The notes below the pieces were generated by a model. That model had not been told where the DNA came from, made no database searches, and was given only the letters and a program-made list of their open reading frames with translations. A DNA stretch of 64,000 nt, from NCBI GenBank assembly GCA_050084985.1, contig JBITNC010000001.1, forward strand, positions 158,534,001 to 158,598,000, read 5' to 3'. Position numbers and translations under genes: made by a program. This stretch comes from Nageia nagi (taxonomy: Eukaryota > Pinophyta). Shown piece after piece: positions 21,743 through 33,800 of this stretch (its first letter is position 1; the number at the start of each line of letters is the position of its first letter).

Positions 21743-22590
21743 GGATGACAACAATAACTCATTGCCAATTCTAGAATTCAATGGTGAAGACTATGAGTAT
21801 TGGAGTATAAAGATGAAGAATCTAATTATAAGAAAATGAATTTGGGATATTGTAGAATAAGGTTACAATGAACTAACCAATTGGAGTGATCTCATAGAAA
21901 GTTATAAGAGAATAAGAAAGGAGGATCAATAGAAGAATATCTATACACTATATCACCTTCAATGAACCTTGGAAAAAGGCATTTTTACAAGGATAACTTC
22001 ATGTACAACAATAAGTGAAGCTTGAAAAGCCTTGAAGAATGGATATAAAGGGAGTGGAAAATCAAAGAATGTCAAGATTCAAACACTTTAAACATGTTTT
22101 TAAAACCTAAATATGTAATAAGGATAAAATGTTGGTGACTATTGTGTAAGAGTTAAGGCTTGCATGAGAAAAATAAAAACTCTTAGTGAAGACATAAAAA
22201 ATAAAGCTATTGTAAAGAAAGTGTTGAGAACACTTCTTCCAAAATGGATCCATGTGGCCATCATAATTGAAGAGAGAAACTACCTTTCCACTCTTGTTTA
22301 TGATCAATTGGTTGGTTCACTTATGTCTCATGAAGAGAGACTAAAAGAATCTACACCTCCAAATGTTGGTGGTGTTGAAGAAAAAGCTTTTGCATCTAAG
22401 GATGCTAAAGCTAGTGCAAGTGGACATGGAAGAGGACAAGGTCAAGGAAGGGGAGAATCTCCTTCAAGAGGAAGAACAAGTGTTTCCCAAGGAAGAGGAA
22501 GATGAAGAGGTGATAAATAAAATAAACAATGTTACTATTATGGTAAGTTTGATCAATATGAAAGAGAACATAGATTGAAGGCATCCTAAG
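21741..22590 (+). pseudogene. gag copy 2 of Copia C
   Basis: Opens M-D-D-N-N-N-S-L-P-I-L-E-F-N-G-E-D-Y-E-Y-W-S, keeping the Trp lost in copy 1. Stops and a frameshift lie in the middle; the longest open part is 22164-22505 with the capsid C-terminus, L-V-G-S-L-M-S-H-E-E-R-L-K-E-S and the Gly/Arg-rich tail. A decayed zinc knuckle (C-Y-Y-Y-G-K-F-D...H, about 22525-22575) follows. This copy is contiguous with the pol region, so it is the one that belongs to the downstream genes. Confidence 0.82.
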
Positions 22591-22599
22591 AAGGAAGGA

Positions 22600-23250
22600 G
22601 TAGTGCACACAATGGATAAGAGAAAGGATTCTAAAATATGTTCTTGACATAAGGAAACTCTAATCAAAATATGTAAGAGACATAGATTCTTAATAAAGGT
22701 TTCTCAAACCCTATTACTGACAAGGGGGGAGTTGTTTGTTACAATGAATAACTCCTACAAGTCCATGATCAAGCTTGGAGATGAAAAACCATTACAAGTT
22801 GAAGATATAGAAGCCATGGAGATGAAAAATAATGAAGGAAAAAAGAAGTTAAATGATATTTACTATACTCCAAATTCGACACATAATTTATTGAGTTTAG
22901 GCCAAATAATGGATAAAAATTACAAGTTAGTTTTTGAAGATGGAAAGTGTGTAATCTTTGATAAAGATCATTATAATAGGCTAGTCACAATAGTTTCTAT
23001 GAGTAAAAATAGATTTCTTACCTTAAAATTTGGAGGGAAATAATCCTAACTTGCAAATGTTACCATTGAAAATAAAAGGTATTTATGTTATTTAAGGTAT
23101 GTGCATTTAAACTTCGTTAGTTTGATATTGTTGACATATCAAGAAATGATATATAGACTACTTAAGGATGAGGATCACAAAGATGTATGCGAAGGATGTG
23201 CTTTGATAAATAATGCAAGGATGAGTTTTCCTAAAGGGAAAGCATAGAGA
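22600..23250 (+). pseudogene. Protease and GAG-pre-integrase of Copia C
   Basis: The DSG active-site region around 22640-22680 is destroyed by stops. After it, 22732-23043 is open with K-L-G-D-E-K, D-I-Y-Y-T-P-N-S-T-H-N-L-L-S-L-G-Q and V-F-E-D-G-K-C, the conserved part of Copia proteases. The zinc-binding segment follows: V-H-L-N-F, then V-C-E-G-C and S-F-P-K-G-K-A (about 23095-23250). Confidence 0.8.
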
Positions 23251-23936
23251 GCCTATTATGCAATTCAATTAGTGCATTCCAATATTTGTGCACCAATGCA
23301 AACTAAAAGTTTGGATAAGAATTCATACTTTCTTACTTTTATTGATTATTTTTCAAGAATATGTTGGGTCTATTTATTAAAGACTAAAGATAAGGAATTT
23401 GATTATTTTAAATATTTAAAAAATCATGTTAAAAATCAAAGTGGCTACTATGTAAAATATTTAAGGATTGATAGAGATGAAAATTTTTATTTAAATGAAT
23501 TTCCCAATTTTGTAAATATTATGGAATTAAAAGGCAACTCACAATTGCCTATACTCCACAACAAAATGGTGTGGTCAAAAGATCCAAAAATAGAGAAATT
23601 ATTGAGATGGCAAGGAGTATGCTACAAAAAAGAGATTGAGTAATATGTATTAGGATGATGTATTTAGGAAAATAATCTACATCTTGAATAGAAGTCCCAC
23701 TAACATCTTGGAAGGCATCACTTCATATGAAGCATGGTATGAAAAGAAATCAAATATAAATCATTTCAAAGTTTTTGGTTTCTTAGGTTATGCATATGTA
23801 CATGATGAACAAAGAAGAAAACTTGATCCAAAAAGTGAGGAATACATGTTTATTGCATATTGGGAGAATACTGAATCCTATAGGATTTATAATCCAAAAC
23901 TTACAAGATTATAGTTTCTAAAGATGTAATTTTAGA
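23251..23936 (+). pseudogene. Integrase of Copia C
   Basis: Q-T-K-S-L-D-K-N-S-Y-F-L-T-F-I-D-Y-F-S-R supplies the first Asp and L-R-I-D-R-D-E-N-F the second. The third acidic motif is frameshifted near 23540-23640. The C-terminal block F-G-F-L-G-Y-A-Y-V, R-R-K-L-D-P-K-S-E-E and Y-R-I-Y-N-P lies in the frame 23684-23914. Confidence 0.83.
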
Positions 23937-24269
23937 TGAAGGGAAAATTTATGGTCATAAAAAAATCTATATTTATGATAAATTTAGTGGTGAAAGTCCC
24001 TCAAATATCCAAATCAATGTTCATACCAACAAGAAAATTCCATTCCAATTCCAACAAAGATCTCATCCAAAAGTTCTTCTTTAAGTCCATTAAGTCCTTC
24101 ATTGATTCTTGAAGTAGTATGAAGATAATGAAATGTAAGAGGATACTTTAAAGCCATCCATATTCTCAAATTTTAGACACAAGCTTTCAAATAATACTTA
24201 CAAGAAGCCAAACAAAAGAGATAGACCATGTTTTAACAAGAATTGAAAATTTGAGAATGCATGATGATG

Positions 24270-25805
24270 AAAATGATGGTGAGCCTAGAGGTGATATTGT
24301 TAACTATGCTTTTATGACTAGTATTGAGTTAGAACGATCTAGTTATGAAAAAGCATGTATTGAAAATTTGTAGATGACAGTAGTGTAAGAGGAGATAAAT
24401 TCCATCAAAAGGAATGATACTTGGGAACTTATGGAGATTTCTAAAGGTAAAAAGTGTGTGCATTCTAAATGGGTATACAAGACTAAGTATAACAAAAATG
24501 GGATAATTGAGAAGTAAAAACCAAGGTTTGTGGCAAAAGGATTCACATAAAGGTATGAAATTGATTATGTGAAAACCTTTGCACTAGTGGAAAGATAAGA
24601 AATAATAAGGTTGGCACTTCTTTTGACTACCCATAAAGGTTGGAATATATATCATATGGATGTTAAAAGTGCATTCTTGAATAGCTATTTAGATGAAGAG
24701 GTTTATGTGCAACAACCTCAATGTTTTGAAATTAAAAGAAAATAGAATCTTGTGTATAGATTGAAGAAGACCTTGTATGGCCTCAAGCAAGCTCCAAGAG
24801 CTTGGTATTCAAGGATTGACTGATAATTCCATCAATATGGCTTCAAAAGAAGAAAGAGTAAACCTACCCCTATATCTCATAAAATAAGGTAATGACATTC
24901 TTTTTATTTGCTTATATGTTGATGATATGATTTACATAAGTAGTTGTTCAAAGATAAATAATGATTCAAGAATGCAATGATGCAAGAGTTTTAAATGGAA
25001 GATCTAGGTTTGATGCATTATTTTCTTGGTATGGAGGTGTATCAAAGAGAAGGTGAGATCTTTATTTGTCAACTAATTCTAACACCTATAGCTCATGATG
25101 AGTTATTATGTAAGGATGATGGGATTGTTAAAGTTGATATGACCACTTACATAAGCATTATTGGGAGCTTAATATTTATCACAAATTATAGAACAAATAT
25201 TATATATGTTAATTCAATCATATCAAGGTATACGAGTGACACTTATGAAATCCACTTGAAAGCAACTAAAATAATTCCAAGGTATGTGAAAGGTACAACT
25301 ACTTTTGGTTTATTATTTCAAAAATGATGATGTGAAACTAGATGGATTTAGTGATTCATATTGGGAAAGTAATTTAGATAATAGAAATTCTAGATAAGGG
25401 AATTGCTTCAGTCTTGGGTCTAGAATTATTACATGGATTTCAAGAAAATAAAGTAAAGTTTCTCTATCTTCTATAGAAGTTGAGTATATTACAATCATTG
25501 GTGCTACTGATCATGTATTATGGATTAGAAAAGTTCTAGAAGAAATTGGTGAGAAATAATGTGATCAAACTATCTTATTTTATAAAAAAATAAGTGCAAT
25601 TTAGTTGACAAAGAACCAGTACATCACACTAGGTCCAAACATTTTGATATATTGAAGTACCACTTCATCTCTGATATAATGGAGGAAAAGATCATTGAGT
25701 TAAGATATTGTAACACGTAATATAAAATTGCTAATATATTCACATAAGGGGTTTTCAAAAATTAGTTTTTGAAGTTGAGGAACTCTCTAGTGAGTCCACA
25801 CAACA
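24270..25805 (+). pseudogene. Reverse transcriptase and RNase H of Copia C
   Basis: RVT_2 blocks: W-V-Y-K-T-K-Y and V-A-K-G-F, then D-V-K-S-A-F-L-N, G-L-K-Q-A-P-R-A-W-Y (Trp kept, unlike A, B and D), and Y-V-D-D at 24915-24926 with the catalytic Asp pair intact. From 24995 an open frame gives M-E-D-L-G-L-M-H-Y-F-L-G-M-E-V. RNase H remains run about 25331-25700 (D-G-F-S-D-S-Y-W, V-E-Y). Many stops are present. Confidence 0.83.
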
Positions 25806-25807
25806 TC

Positions 25808-25820
25808 AAAGGGGAGAATA
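25808..25820 (+). other. Polypurine tract of Copia C
   Basis: AAAGGGGAGAATA directly before the 3' LTR (25822), the expected plus-strand primer site. Confidence 0.75.
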
Positions 25821-25821
25821 T

Positions 25822-26331
25822 TGAGAATTGACTTGAGTTGATTAGGCTATTCAACTTATTTTAAATATTCTATCTAGCTTTTGAAAAAATAATGATACCC
25901 AAGATGTTTCAATAGGAAACACATACATGTTTTGTACCTAGTACATTTCACTTCCATAACATGGATTATTTGATCAGAAGAAGCATGTTTCCTCAATATT
26001 TTTTTTAATTTCCTAGTTTATTTATTTTCTTCACATTTTTTTTCTTTTTCTTTTTGATTTGTGAGCAACATACTTGATGTGGATTGTAGTTATGATAGGC
26101 TATAATATGTGTTATCTTACTATAGTGATTTGTTATGGATTCTATAAGGATTTTAGGATTATTTTGTAGTAATTTTTTGATCTTTGTTTTGTTGTATTTA
26201 TACATGAGAATACCATTCTCAAACAATAGATTTGTAGTCTTTTGTATTTTGATTTTGATCACATAACTATATATACTTGATGCAATATTCATTTATTTAA
26301 TGTAATAAGAAGAATAAATTTGTAACTCTCA
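25822..26331 (+). repeat. 3' LTR of Copia C
   Basis: About 510 bp; partner of 19028-19525. It contains an extra T-rich run (26035-26060). Confidence 0.78.
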
Positions 26332-26830
26332 AACTTATAGTTGGAGATAGTATATCCAAGTATTTTTTCCAAAAAATCCATCCACCTTGCATGGCTTCTC
26401 AATTTTGAGTTATTTAGGAGATGGCAGAAATTGTCACTTCTCTACTAGATATCTTCAAATACTTTATCAAGTAATACTAATAGGGTTCTGCAATAAGATT
26501 TCATCCCTATGTGGGAGTAAGAATTAAAGGTTTATAAGTGGTTATAGAAAAGATTTTGGTCACCTAATATGGAAACTATGATAATCCCCTATCTTTGGAG
26601 GATACCTTAAATGTTATCCTAGTTAGAAAATGATAAAGTACTGAGCTTAGATGGATTTCCCTATGAATTTTATAACATATTATAAGCCATGGTAGGCTAT
26701 AACCTCCACAATGTCTATCAAGAAGACATGATCATGAGATCTCATTATTATTTAATAAATAAAGTTAATATTAAATTAAATATCCCCAAGTTAGGTAATA
26801 TTTAAGGAAAGTGACTAGATTCATACTCAA
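26332..26830 (+). pseudogene. LINE reverse transcriptase fragment
   Basis: Around 26635-26800 it reads L-D-G-F-P-Y-E-F-Y, then V-G-Y-N-L-H-N-V-Y-Q-E-D and I-N-K-V-N-I-K-L, the start of plant LINE RTs (family form S-P-G-x-D-G-F-P-x-E-F-Y-K and I-x-L-I-P-K). Sequence after about 26830 is not recognisable. It may continue the LINE at 18060. Confidence 0.68.
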
Positions 26831-27141
26831 CCAATGAAGTGATAAAATCTTCTTACCATTTATTGTAAATTAATAAGATAATATTATTAAAAAAAACCAT
26901 CATTCTTGAAAGTACTAGGAAATTAATACAAAATGAGCTTTATCATAAAACTTCAACTTGTTTTCTACTTTCTTTATTATGGATATCTTTTCTAATCTCT
27001 TAATACTTTGAAGTACCACCTAATTATACTAGACAAAAGAGGAATATGTGAAAATAGACTTTGTGTTATTGAAATATATTAGACTCATCTCTTTACTAAT
27101 TTTATTTGTAAATACTAACATAGTCAACTAAGGATGCACAT

Positions 27142-27775
27142 TGTAGATGCCTAAAAATGAATTATTATTTATTAAATAATTCATTTTATAGCATCAAGGA
27201 TATTTATTATAAAAAGGGGTTAAAATACACCCAAGGAAATGTAATCAATGTAATGGACCATTGTATAATGTAAGAAGGGGTAAAATTCCTAAAAATAATC
27301 CTCAATGTGTAATGATCCCAAGAATCCAAGAAGACAAGGACATTGCTATATAAATACATCAAAGGCAACATGCATAAGGATCATGTGAGGGCATCAAAGA
27401 CCCTAGAGATACTCCAATGAATGTAATATCACTCTATCCTACAAATAATAGTGTTTTGCAACACCACCTCTGCATAGATCTGTTAAACCCTTCACTTCAC
27501 ACTTGCACACTTTTTGTTCCATTCATAATATTGCTTATTCCATGAAGCTGATGGTGTAGAAATTATGGGTTATTGGTGGCATGCGTATGGATGAATGCAT
27601 GCTCATATTTAAAGAATGGAATGCTTTACATGATGCTTATGTGATTGTGATGAAGGCACATTGATTTTTATTATTCATCATTGTAATATTTGTGATATAT
27701 ACTTCAATAAAATATTGTAGATAAATAGTGCATCAATTATATCATTTATGCATTATTTGAGGTCTAAATTTTGGT
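27142..27775 (+). repeat. Possible solo LTR (Gypsy-like)
   Basis: Starts TGTAGATGCC after a sharp change of sequence, has an AT-rich U3 and a TATA box (CTATATAAATA, 27346-27356), and is followed near 27767 by TTTTGGTGAACC, which resembles gymnosperm LTR-element PBS regions. No internal domain or partner LTR is in the window and the right border is uncertain. Confidence 0.4.
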
Positions 27776-28879
27776 GAACCCATCTATTCAATTTATCTTG
27801 CCCTTCTGATATGTAGTGTTTAGCTAACAACATAGTTCTTATTTTTTTGTTATAAATACTTGGGATCATAAAATGAATTTATGATCTATTTTTTTATATC
27901 CTAAACCTTAGCTTAGTGTGCCTCCATTTGGGGTATGCTTATCCATTCAAACTTTTTTATTATATATGCATTTATTTAATATAACATTTTTTTTCATTAA
28001 AAAAAGATAAATCAAACAAGAAAAACCATGTACCTAAATTTTGTTCTCTCAAACTCAATGCCAAGAGGATCCCATGAAAACTTCATCTTATTTTAAAATA
28101 TTCTATTATTTTACATCTTATTGATAAAAGTAACAAACAAGAATACATGTTTTTAATATTTTACAAACATTGAATTGAATTGCTCTAAAATAAAGGAAAT
28201 ATTTATATCCAAAATAATTAAATAAATAAATGTAATACTGAATAAAATCAAATTATATTCAACTTAATTATTAAATATTTTAATAATATAAAATATGAAA
28301 AATGTTAAAGAATAAAAACATTTCACTAAAGAGTTTCCACTACCAAGAATTTCATCATAAAGAGAGCTAGTAAGAGAGTTGGGTTCTAGTTTGCATGCAT
28401 TCAATCTAGGGTTTCCTTCATAATTTATTATCATATCATAGGTTTTCATTAGTTCCCATGTAAAACTCACTTTATTTGTTATATCATTACACTTTAATCC
28501 CCATAAGGTGGTACCTTATTACCTATTTCATGGTGTTTGATCTCTTTGTAACTTCATCTTATGCTGAAGTTCCTAGAACTCACAATGATGATTGTTAAAA
28601 ATCCCTACAAAGTTATGTTGAATGCATACCATAAAGTAATGTTTAAGATCCTAATTTTATTATTATTGTATCTCAATTTGATAATTCTTACCATTATCTT
28701 AAAGAGAATACGTATATAGGTTACTTCTTTAGATGCATCCCAAACGATACTCTTATCCAAAAATGGATTCAACAATTTTGGAAAATCTATGGTATAAAAG
28801 TTTAGGGTATCCAAAAATTAACCATTTTTTTTTTACATTTTTGTTTTCTTTTTTTGATTCTCAATATGCTTAACAAATC
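27776..28879. other. No gene seen
   Basis: AT-rich, with scattered short frames on the minus strand that match nothing known. Confidence 0.4.
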
Positions 28880-29984
28880 TTGAAGAGTAGTCCTTGTTAT
28901 ATGCATAGCTCCCTACTCATTTTCTAGCAATGGAAAAAGGATTATCGATTGAGGATGATGTATCATTGGAAGTCCTAATTTGGATTGTGTTTCCTAGCTT
29001 ACCTATGGATGTTTATCCATTTATTCATACTTTATTCATTCCCTTAGGGAAATTTATTTGCATGGATCAAGTGAAGTTTTATTATATTCATCCCCATAAA
29101 AGAGTTTATATCAAGTTACAAATTGGGGATATAACAATGATCCAACAAGTTATTTATATCAATTTACCCTATACTTGTTACCATTATCAATATATATATA
29201 CCATAAGATAAAGGATTAGCTATTTATTAATGGTAAATTCAAATTCCATCCCAAAAACACTTATGCCACTCATTTTGATATGAATGTTGAGGGAGGAAAT
29301 AAAGTAAACTAGGAGGAATGGGTTATGATAACAAATCATAAGCCCTATCAGGATAAGTAGTTAATTGCACTTTGTTAACCATTACAATAGATAAGGTCTA
29401 ATATTATCATTTAAGAACAACCAATAGGGCCTTCTGTTATCCCCCCTTTGTAGTCTATAGTTCTTGATAATTACCAATCCCCTCTAAATCTCTTTTGAAG
29501 TTTCTTTTAAGGGTACAAAAAATTTAATTCAATTGGATCCTTCAAGGATTATTATTATTTCATAATGAGGAAAATACCATAGAAATAATTATCATCTTCC
29601 TAGGCTCGATATTCTCCTATTATTTTTTGATAAAGGTCTCATACCCATCGAGATAAACAAAGGCATATTGACTTCTTCATAGAGAATAGTGAATAATTTG
29701 ATAACAATTAGTTAATTTCTCTTGGAGAAGTAGGGTAGGTTAAAGAGATCATAGATCATATGAACCTCAACCATTTACTATGATTTTTTTGTATTAGGAT
29801 GTGAAAGAATGAAGCCAGTCCAAAAATATCTAGTCCATAGTGAATTGTTAATTATTTCTCAACTTCATAGTAATATCAACTTTATATGTCTTTAGGAAGT
29901 TAATATTTTTTATTTCATTTTAAATAACACTTGTAATTTTCTTTGGTTCACTAGTGTGTTCCATTACACTAAACATTCCCCTAG
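28880..29984 (+). pseudogene. LINE ORF1 (DUF4283 plus zinc knuckle) and start of ORF2, 5' part
   Basis: The open frame 28930-29211 reads L-I-W-I-V-F-P-S-L-P-M-D-V-Y-P-F, then P-L-G-K-F-I-C-M-D and K-R-V-Y-I-K-L-Q-I-G-D, which fits the DUF4283 RNA-binding region of plant LINE ORF1. It ends with Y-I-N-L-P-Y-T-C-Y-H-Y-Q, the decayed first half of a CCHC knuckle. Its role would be RNA binding in the LINE particle. The following sequence to 29984 is poor. The LINE is then interrupted by a CACTA element with a TAG target duplication and resumes at 41270. Confidence 0.65.
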
Positions 29985-29999
29985 CACTAATACCAAAAG

Positions 30000-30540
30000 G
30001 TTGATTTGTGTCTTCAATCACAAAAAATGAAAAAGGATGCAAATTTGCATCAACATGATTCAAAACCTTTTTTTTATTTTTTATTTTACTTTTCCAAAGT
30101 AAATTTGGATGCAAAAAATGCTTCAAAAGGATGCAAAGTTGGACCCAAAAAATGACCTAAAAGGACTCAAATTTGGATGCAAAAAAGGATAAAAAATGAT
30201 GTAAATTTTGCATTAGAATTTAGCCTAATGTAGAAATGTTTTTAGAAAATGCCCAAGGCATTAAGATGCAAATTTAGACACTAATTTACATTGAAAAAAT
30301 TTAAACAAGGAAGATAAATATTTTCAAGTCAAATTTTATTGTGAAATTCCACTACCATGGACGTATGTCACATTTAGCTTTTTGAAATTTGATGGAAAAT
30401 GATGCAAAATATGAAAAAACACACATTATAAAGGTATGAGAATTATTTGATAAGATACATGATGCAAATATGGTTAAGCTTTCCTTCACACAACTTGTAA
30501 TGATTAACCATACTTGAATGATTCCCTTAGACTCTTTCAT
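30000..30540. repeat. Left subterminal repeats of the large CACTA
   Basis: Copies of GGATGCAAA near 30035, 30109, 30134 and 30174 with AGATGCAAA near 30259, spaced mostly 20-80 bp. One is the 16-bp palindrome GATGCAAATTTGCATC (30036-30051). The unit around 30400-30500 resembles the 94-bp repeat at 60000. Confidence 0.72.
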
Positions 30541-30874
30541 AATTTGATGATTCCTTCAAAATAATTGATGTTGTAACACACCATTGAATTGTAAGGATCC
30601 TTATCTCCATGTTAAAACATTATACAGGTTAATATAATTGTCTTAATTTATCACCCTATGAGTTCATAGTTGCCTTATCATTTTATAAGCAAAAAAATCA
30701 ATTCAATCCCATCTTCATTATTTCATTGTGCTCTTTTTATAAATATACCATTTGCAACTCTAACTTATATGGAGTTAAATATAAATAATATTATCATACC
30801 ACAAGCAATGAGCAAGCTATACATATGAAAAGTTCAAGATACAGGTGAAAAATATATCAATTACAATATTATCA

Positions 30875-33800
30875 TTATGAATTATCTTCTTCATGAAGAT
30901 GTACAATATGTTTTCCTCTAGGATTACATTCAATTACAAACCACTTTTTTTCATCATCAACATTAGGGATGAAATATATTTGACTGCAATTTTATGGTAA
31001 AATATAAGGCTCTTTGTTACTAGGTAAAATGAATGTGGAGTTGATTACAAAGTAATCACTAGTTATATCATGCAAGATTATTTTTCTATCGAGTGTGTCA
31101 AACCATTTACATTTAAATATCACACACTGAAATGACCTATAATCCAATTGTATAATTTATTGAATTTTTCTAATATATTGTAATTTTTTTCTATATCAAG
31201 TTTGTATCTCTTGAACTTGCATGACTTTCTTGATCAAAATCAGCCATCACTCCACAATCAAATGTCATTCTTCTCTCATCATTCTTTTCTTTTTTGAAGT
31301 GTTGATCATATACCCACATTATAGGCAAAGATAGTGCCTACACATATTTACATGAAAAATGTTATTAGTGCTTAGTCATATTTACATGAAAATTAAAGTT
31401 TTATAAAATATTAATAAAAATAATTACCTCAAACTTGCATCCTAAAGTGATATTTAATGCATTTTCATCATCTTCATCTATTTTTCCTCTTGAAACTTGT
31501 TATTTCATTCGTCATCCATGACCTTGGACATTCTTGTGGTCAATTTTCCTCTCTTAGATTTTTCAGGTAGACTAGATGTACCCCTTTGATTCTGTTTATG
31601 AAATAAGGCACATTCCTGTTTAATTTCCCTTCTCTTAATTTGGTACAACTCAATCTAGTTTTCACAACATGCATAATTTATCATGATAAATTGGTTTATA
31701 GATTCATGAAGGTCACAATTTATAAATTCACAATACCATAATATAAAATTATTAGCTAGTAATTAAGCATTTATACAATTTGTAAATCCAAAGTGCATGT
31801 ACATATCTAAAGCATAGTTAATAACTTTAAGAGAATACAATATTCTACCTATTTCTAAAACCTCCCCTTCTAATTTGTCATTATCTTTGTCTGCATTCCA
31901 CATATTTGGGGTTGAATGATCTATTTGGGATAGATACTTGCATAAAAAAATGATTCCTATACAATATATCCCTCACCTATAGATCCTTCTAGTCGTGAAT
32001 GTTATCTAACAAATCCCTTTAGTACTTTTAAAAATATCTCCATAAAAAAACATATTTCTAGTAGTCATAACACCTGCCATGTTAATATCATCTACTAGGT
32101 GGGTCAATAGGTGCACTTGTATGTCCATAAAAGCAGGTGGTAATTATTTTCCTAATTTATAGATAATTTCAACAATCTCTCTATGCCATTGATCTATTAC
32201 AACCACATGTTTCTCCTTTGAAGATAGTCGATTGATTGCATGTCTAAGATCAATAGGTAGACCCCCACATCCATGAATTGTAATTGGAAAAATATTCTAC
32301 AGAAAGTATGAGTGTAAATATAACAAGTGTTTTTATTTTGATGAAAAATGTGAAAAATATAATATGAGATCAATACCTTCCTGAAGTTGTGGTAATCATG
32401 AGTCTTGAATCCTATGATTTTACCATTAGCACTAAATGCACTTCTTAGAGATGATCCATAATCTGTTGGTGTTTTGATGTTTTAAATAAGTTTGTGTAAC
32501 TTTTTCACTTTGCATTTTTTTATAAGCCATGTTGCTGTAGGTACTTCTTTTCTTTCATCTTGATAGTAAATTATCCATAAAGGTCTCATTTTCTTAATAT
32601 CTTTTAAGTCTTTTCTCATGGCATCACAATCTGCTTCTTTGCTTGTTGTATACCAATACAAAGAAGTTGCAACATTCTTTACAATATGCATAGGATCCAT
32701 TAAATATGTCACTAACAACTCCTTCCAATATTCTAGTGTATAAAATATTGATAATATGTTGATTCCTAAAAACATGCAACCAATTCATAATAAACATTGT
32801 ATATTTTCAAAATAATAAACATACTACAAATATATTGTACTATATAATATTTCACCTACTGGTAAATCATTTTTACCAAGAATAATCTCATCATCTAGCC
32901 CTAAAGCACTAACTTTATCACAAGCTCTTTTTCTAACATTTTCCACACATTCATGGTACTTTATGAACCAACTCATAGGAGTTTCATAAATAGGAATAAG
33001 GGTTTTATCTATTATACCATAGGCTCCCTTTTTTCAAAAAGTATGGTCCATTGGAAAATATTTTCTATGGCCAATTTATTTCATCTTATTCATCTTACTT
33101 GAATAACTTGATTGAAGATTTTTTGCACACTAAGGAAAATCATGATAACCTTTTGTACGAAGAACTATGATACATTTATTTAGATAATTCATAGCAATTC
33201 ATATGATTATAAAAAATCAAATGCCATAACATTTGAATGACCTTTGATTGATAGGTCTACTCATATCATATATTTGAACTCCTTTCCTTGAGATTCATAA
33301 CTCATCAATTAATGTTTTAAGGTAGACATCCATGTGTTTAACCTATTTTGGTATAGGGACTATAACAACCAACATCAAATGCTATTTTCTTATAGAAATC
33401 CATTAAGGTATGTTATAATTGATTATAACAATAGGCCAACATCAATGAGTGGATGTTTGGTTTGAAAATGGATTGACACCATCCATTGCTAAACCCAATC
33501 TGATCTTAGACACCATCCATACAAATTGAACATCCATTCATACACATCAATAATATATTATTTTTTATTTTTATTTTTGGGTTTTGGTCCTACATGAATT
33601 ATTACACTTTTATCATCTCTTAACTACAAAGTTCATGCCTTACATATCAAAGAAGGTCTCCTATAACTATAGTGAGCTAGTAACTCATCATCAACATTAA
33701 GAGTTTTTAATAGGAACAACAACTATATAATTATTCATTTGTCTACCTATGATTTATTCATAATTTTGGTGCCCATTCTTCACCTACACAACTATCTATG

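Larger units (their letters stand above)
19028..26331 (+). mobile_element. Copia LTR retrotransposon C (two LTRs, duplicated gag)
   Basis: Plus-strand element of a family distinct from A, B and D. LTRs begin TGAGAATTG (19028 and 25822) and end TCTCA (19525 and 26331). Order: LTR, gag copy 1, 1.3 kb of unrelated sequence, gag copy 2, protease, integrase, RT, RNase H, polypurine tract, LTR. All frames are broken. No matching target duplication is visible, which fits the possibility that the two ends come from different insertions or were rearranged. Confidence 0.82.
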
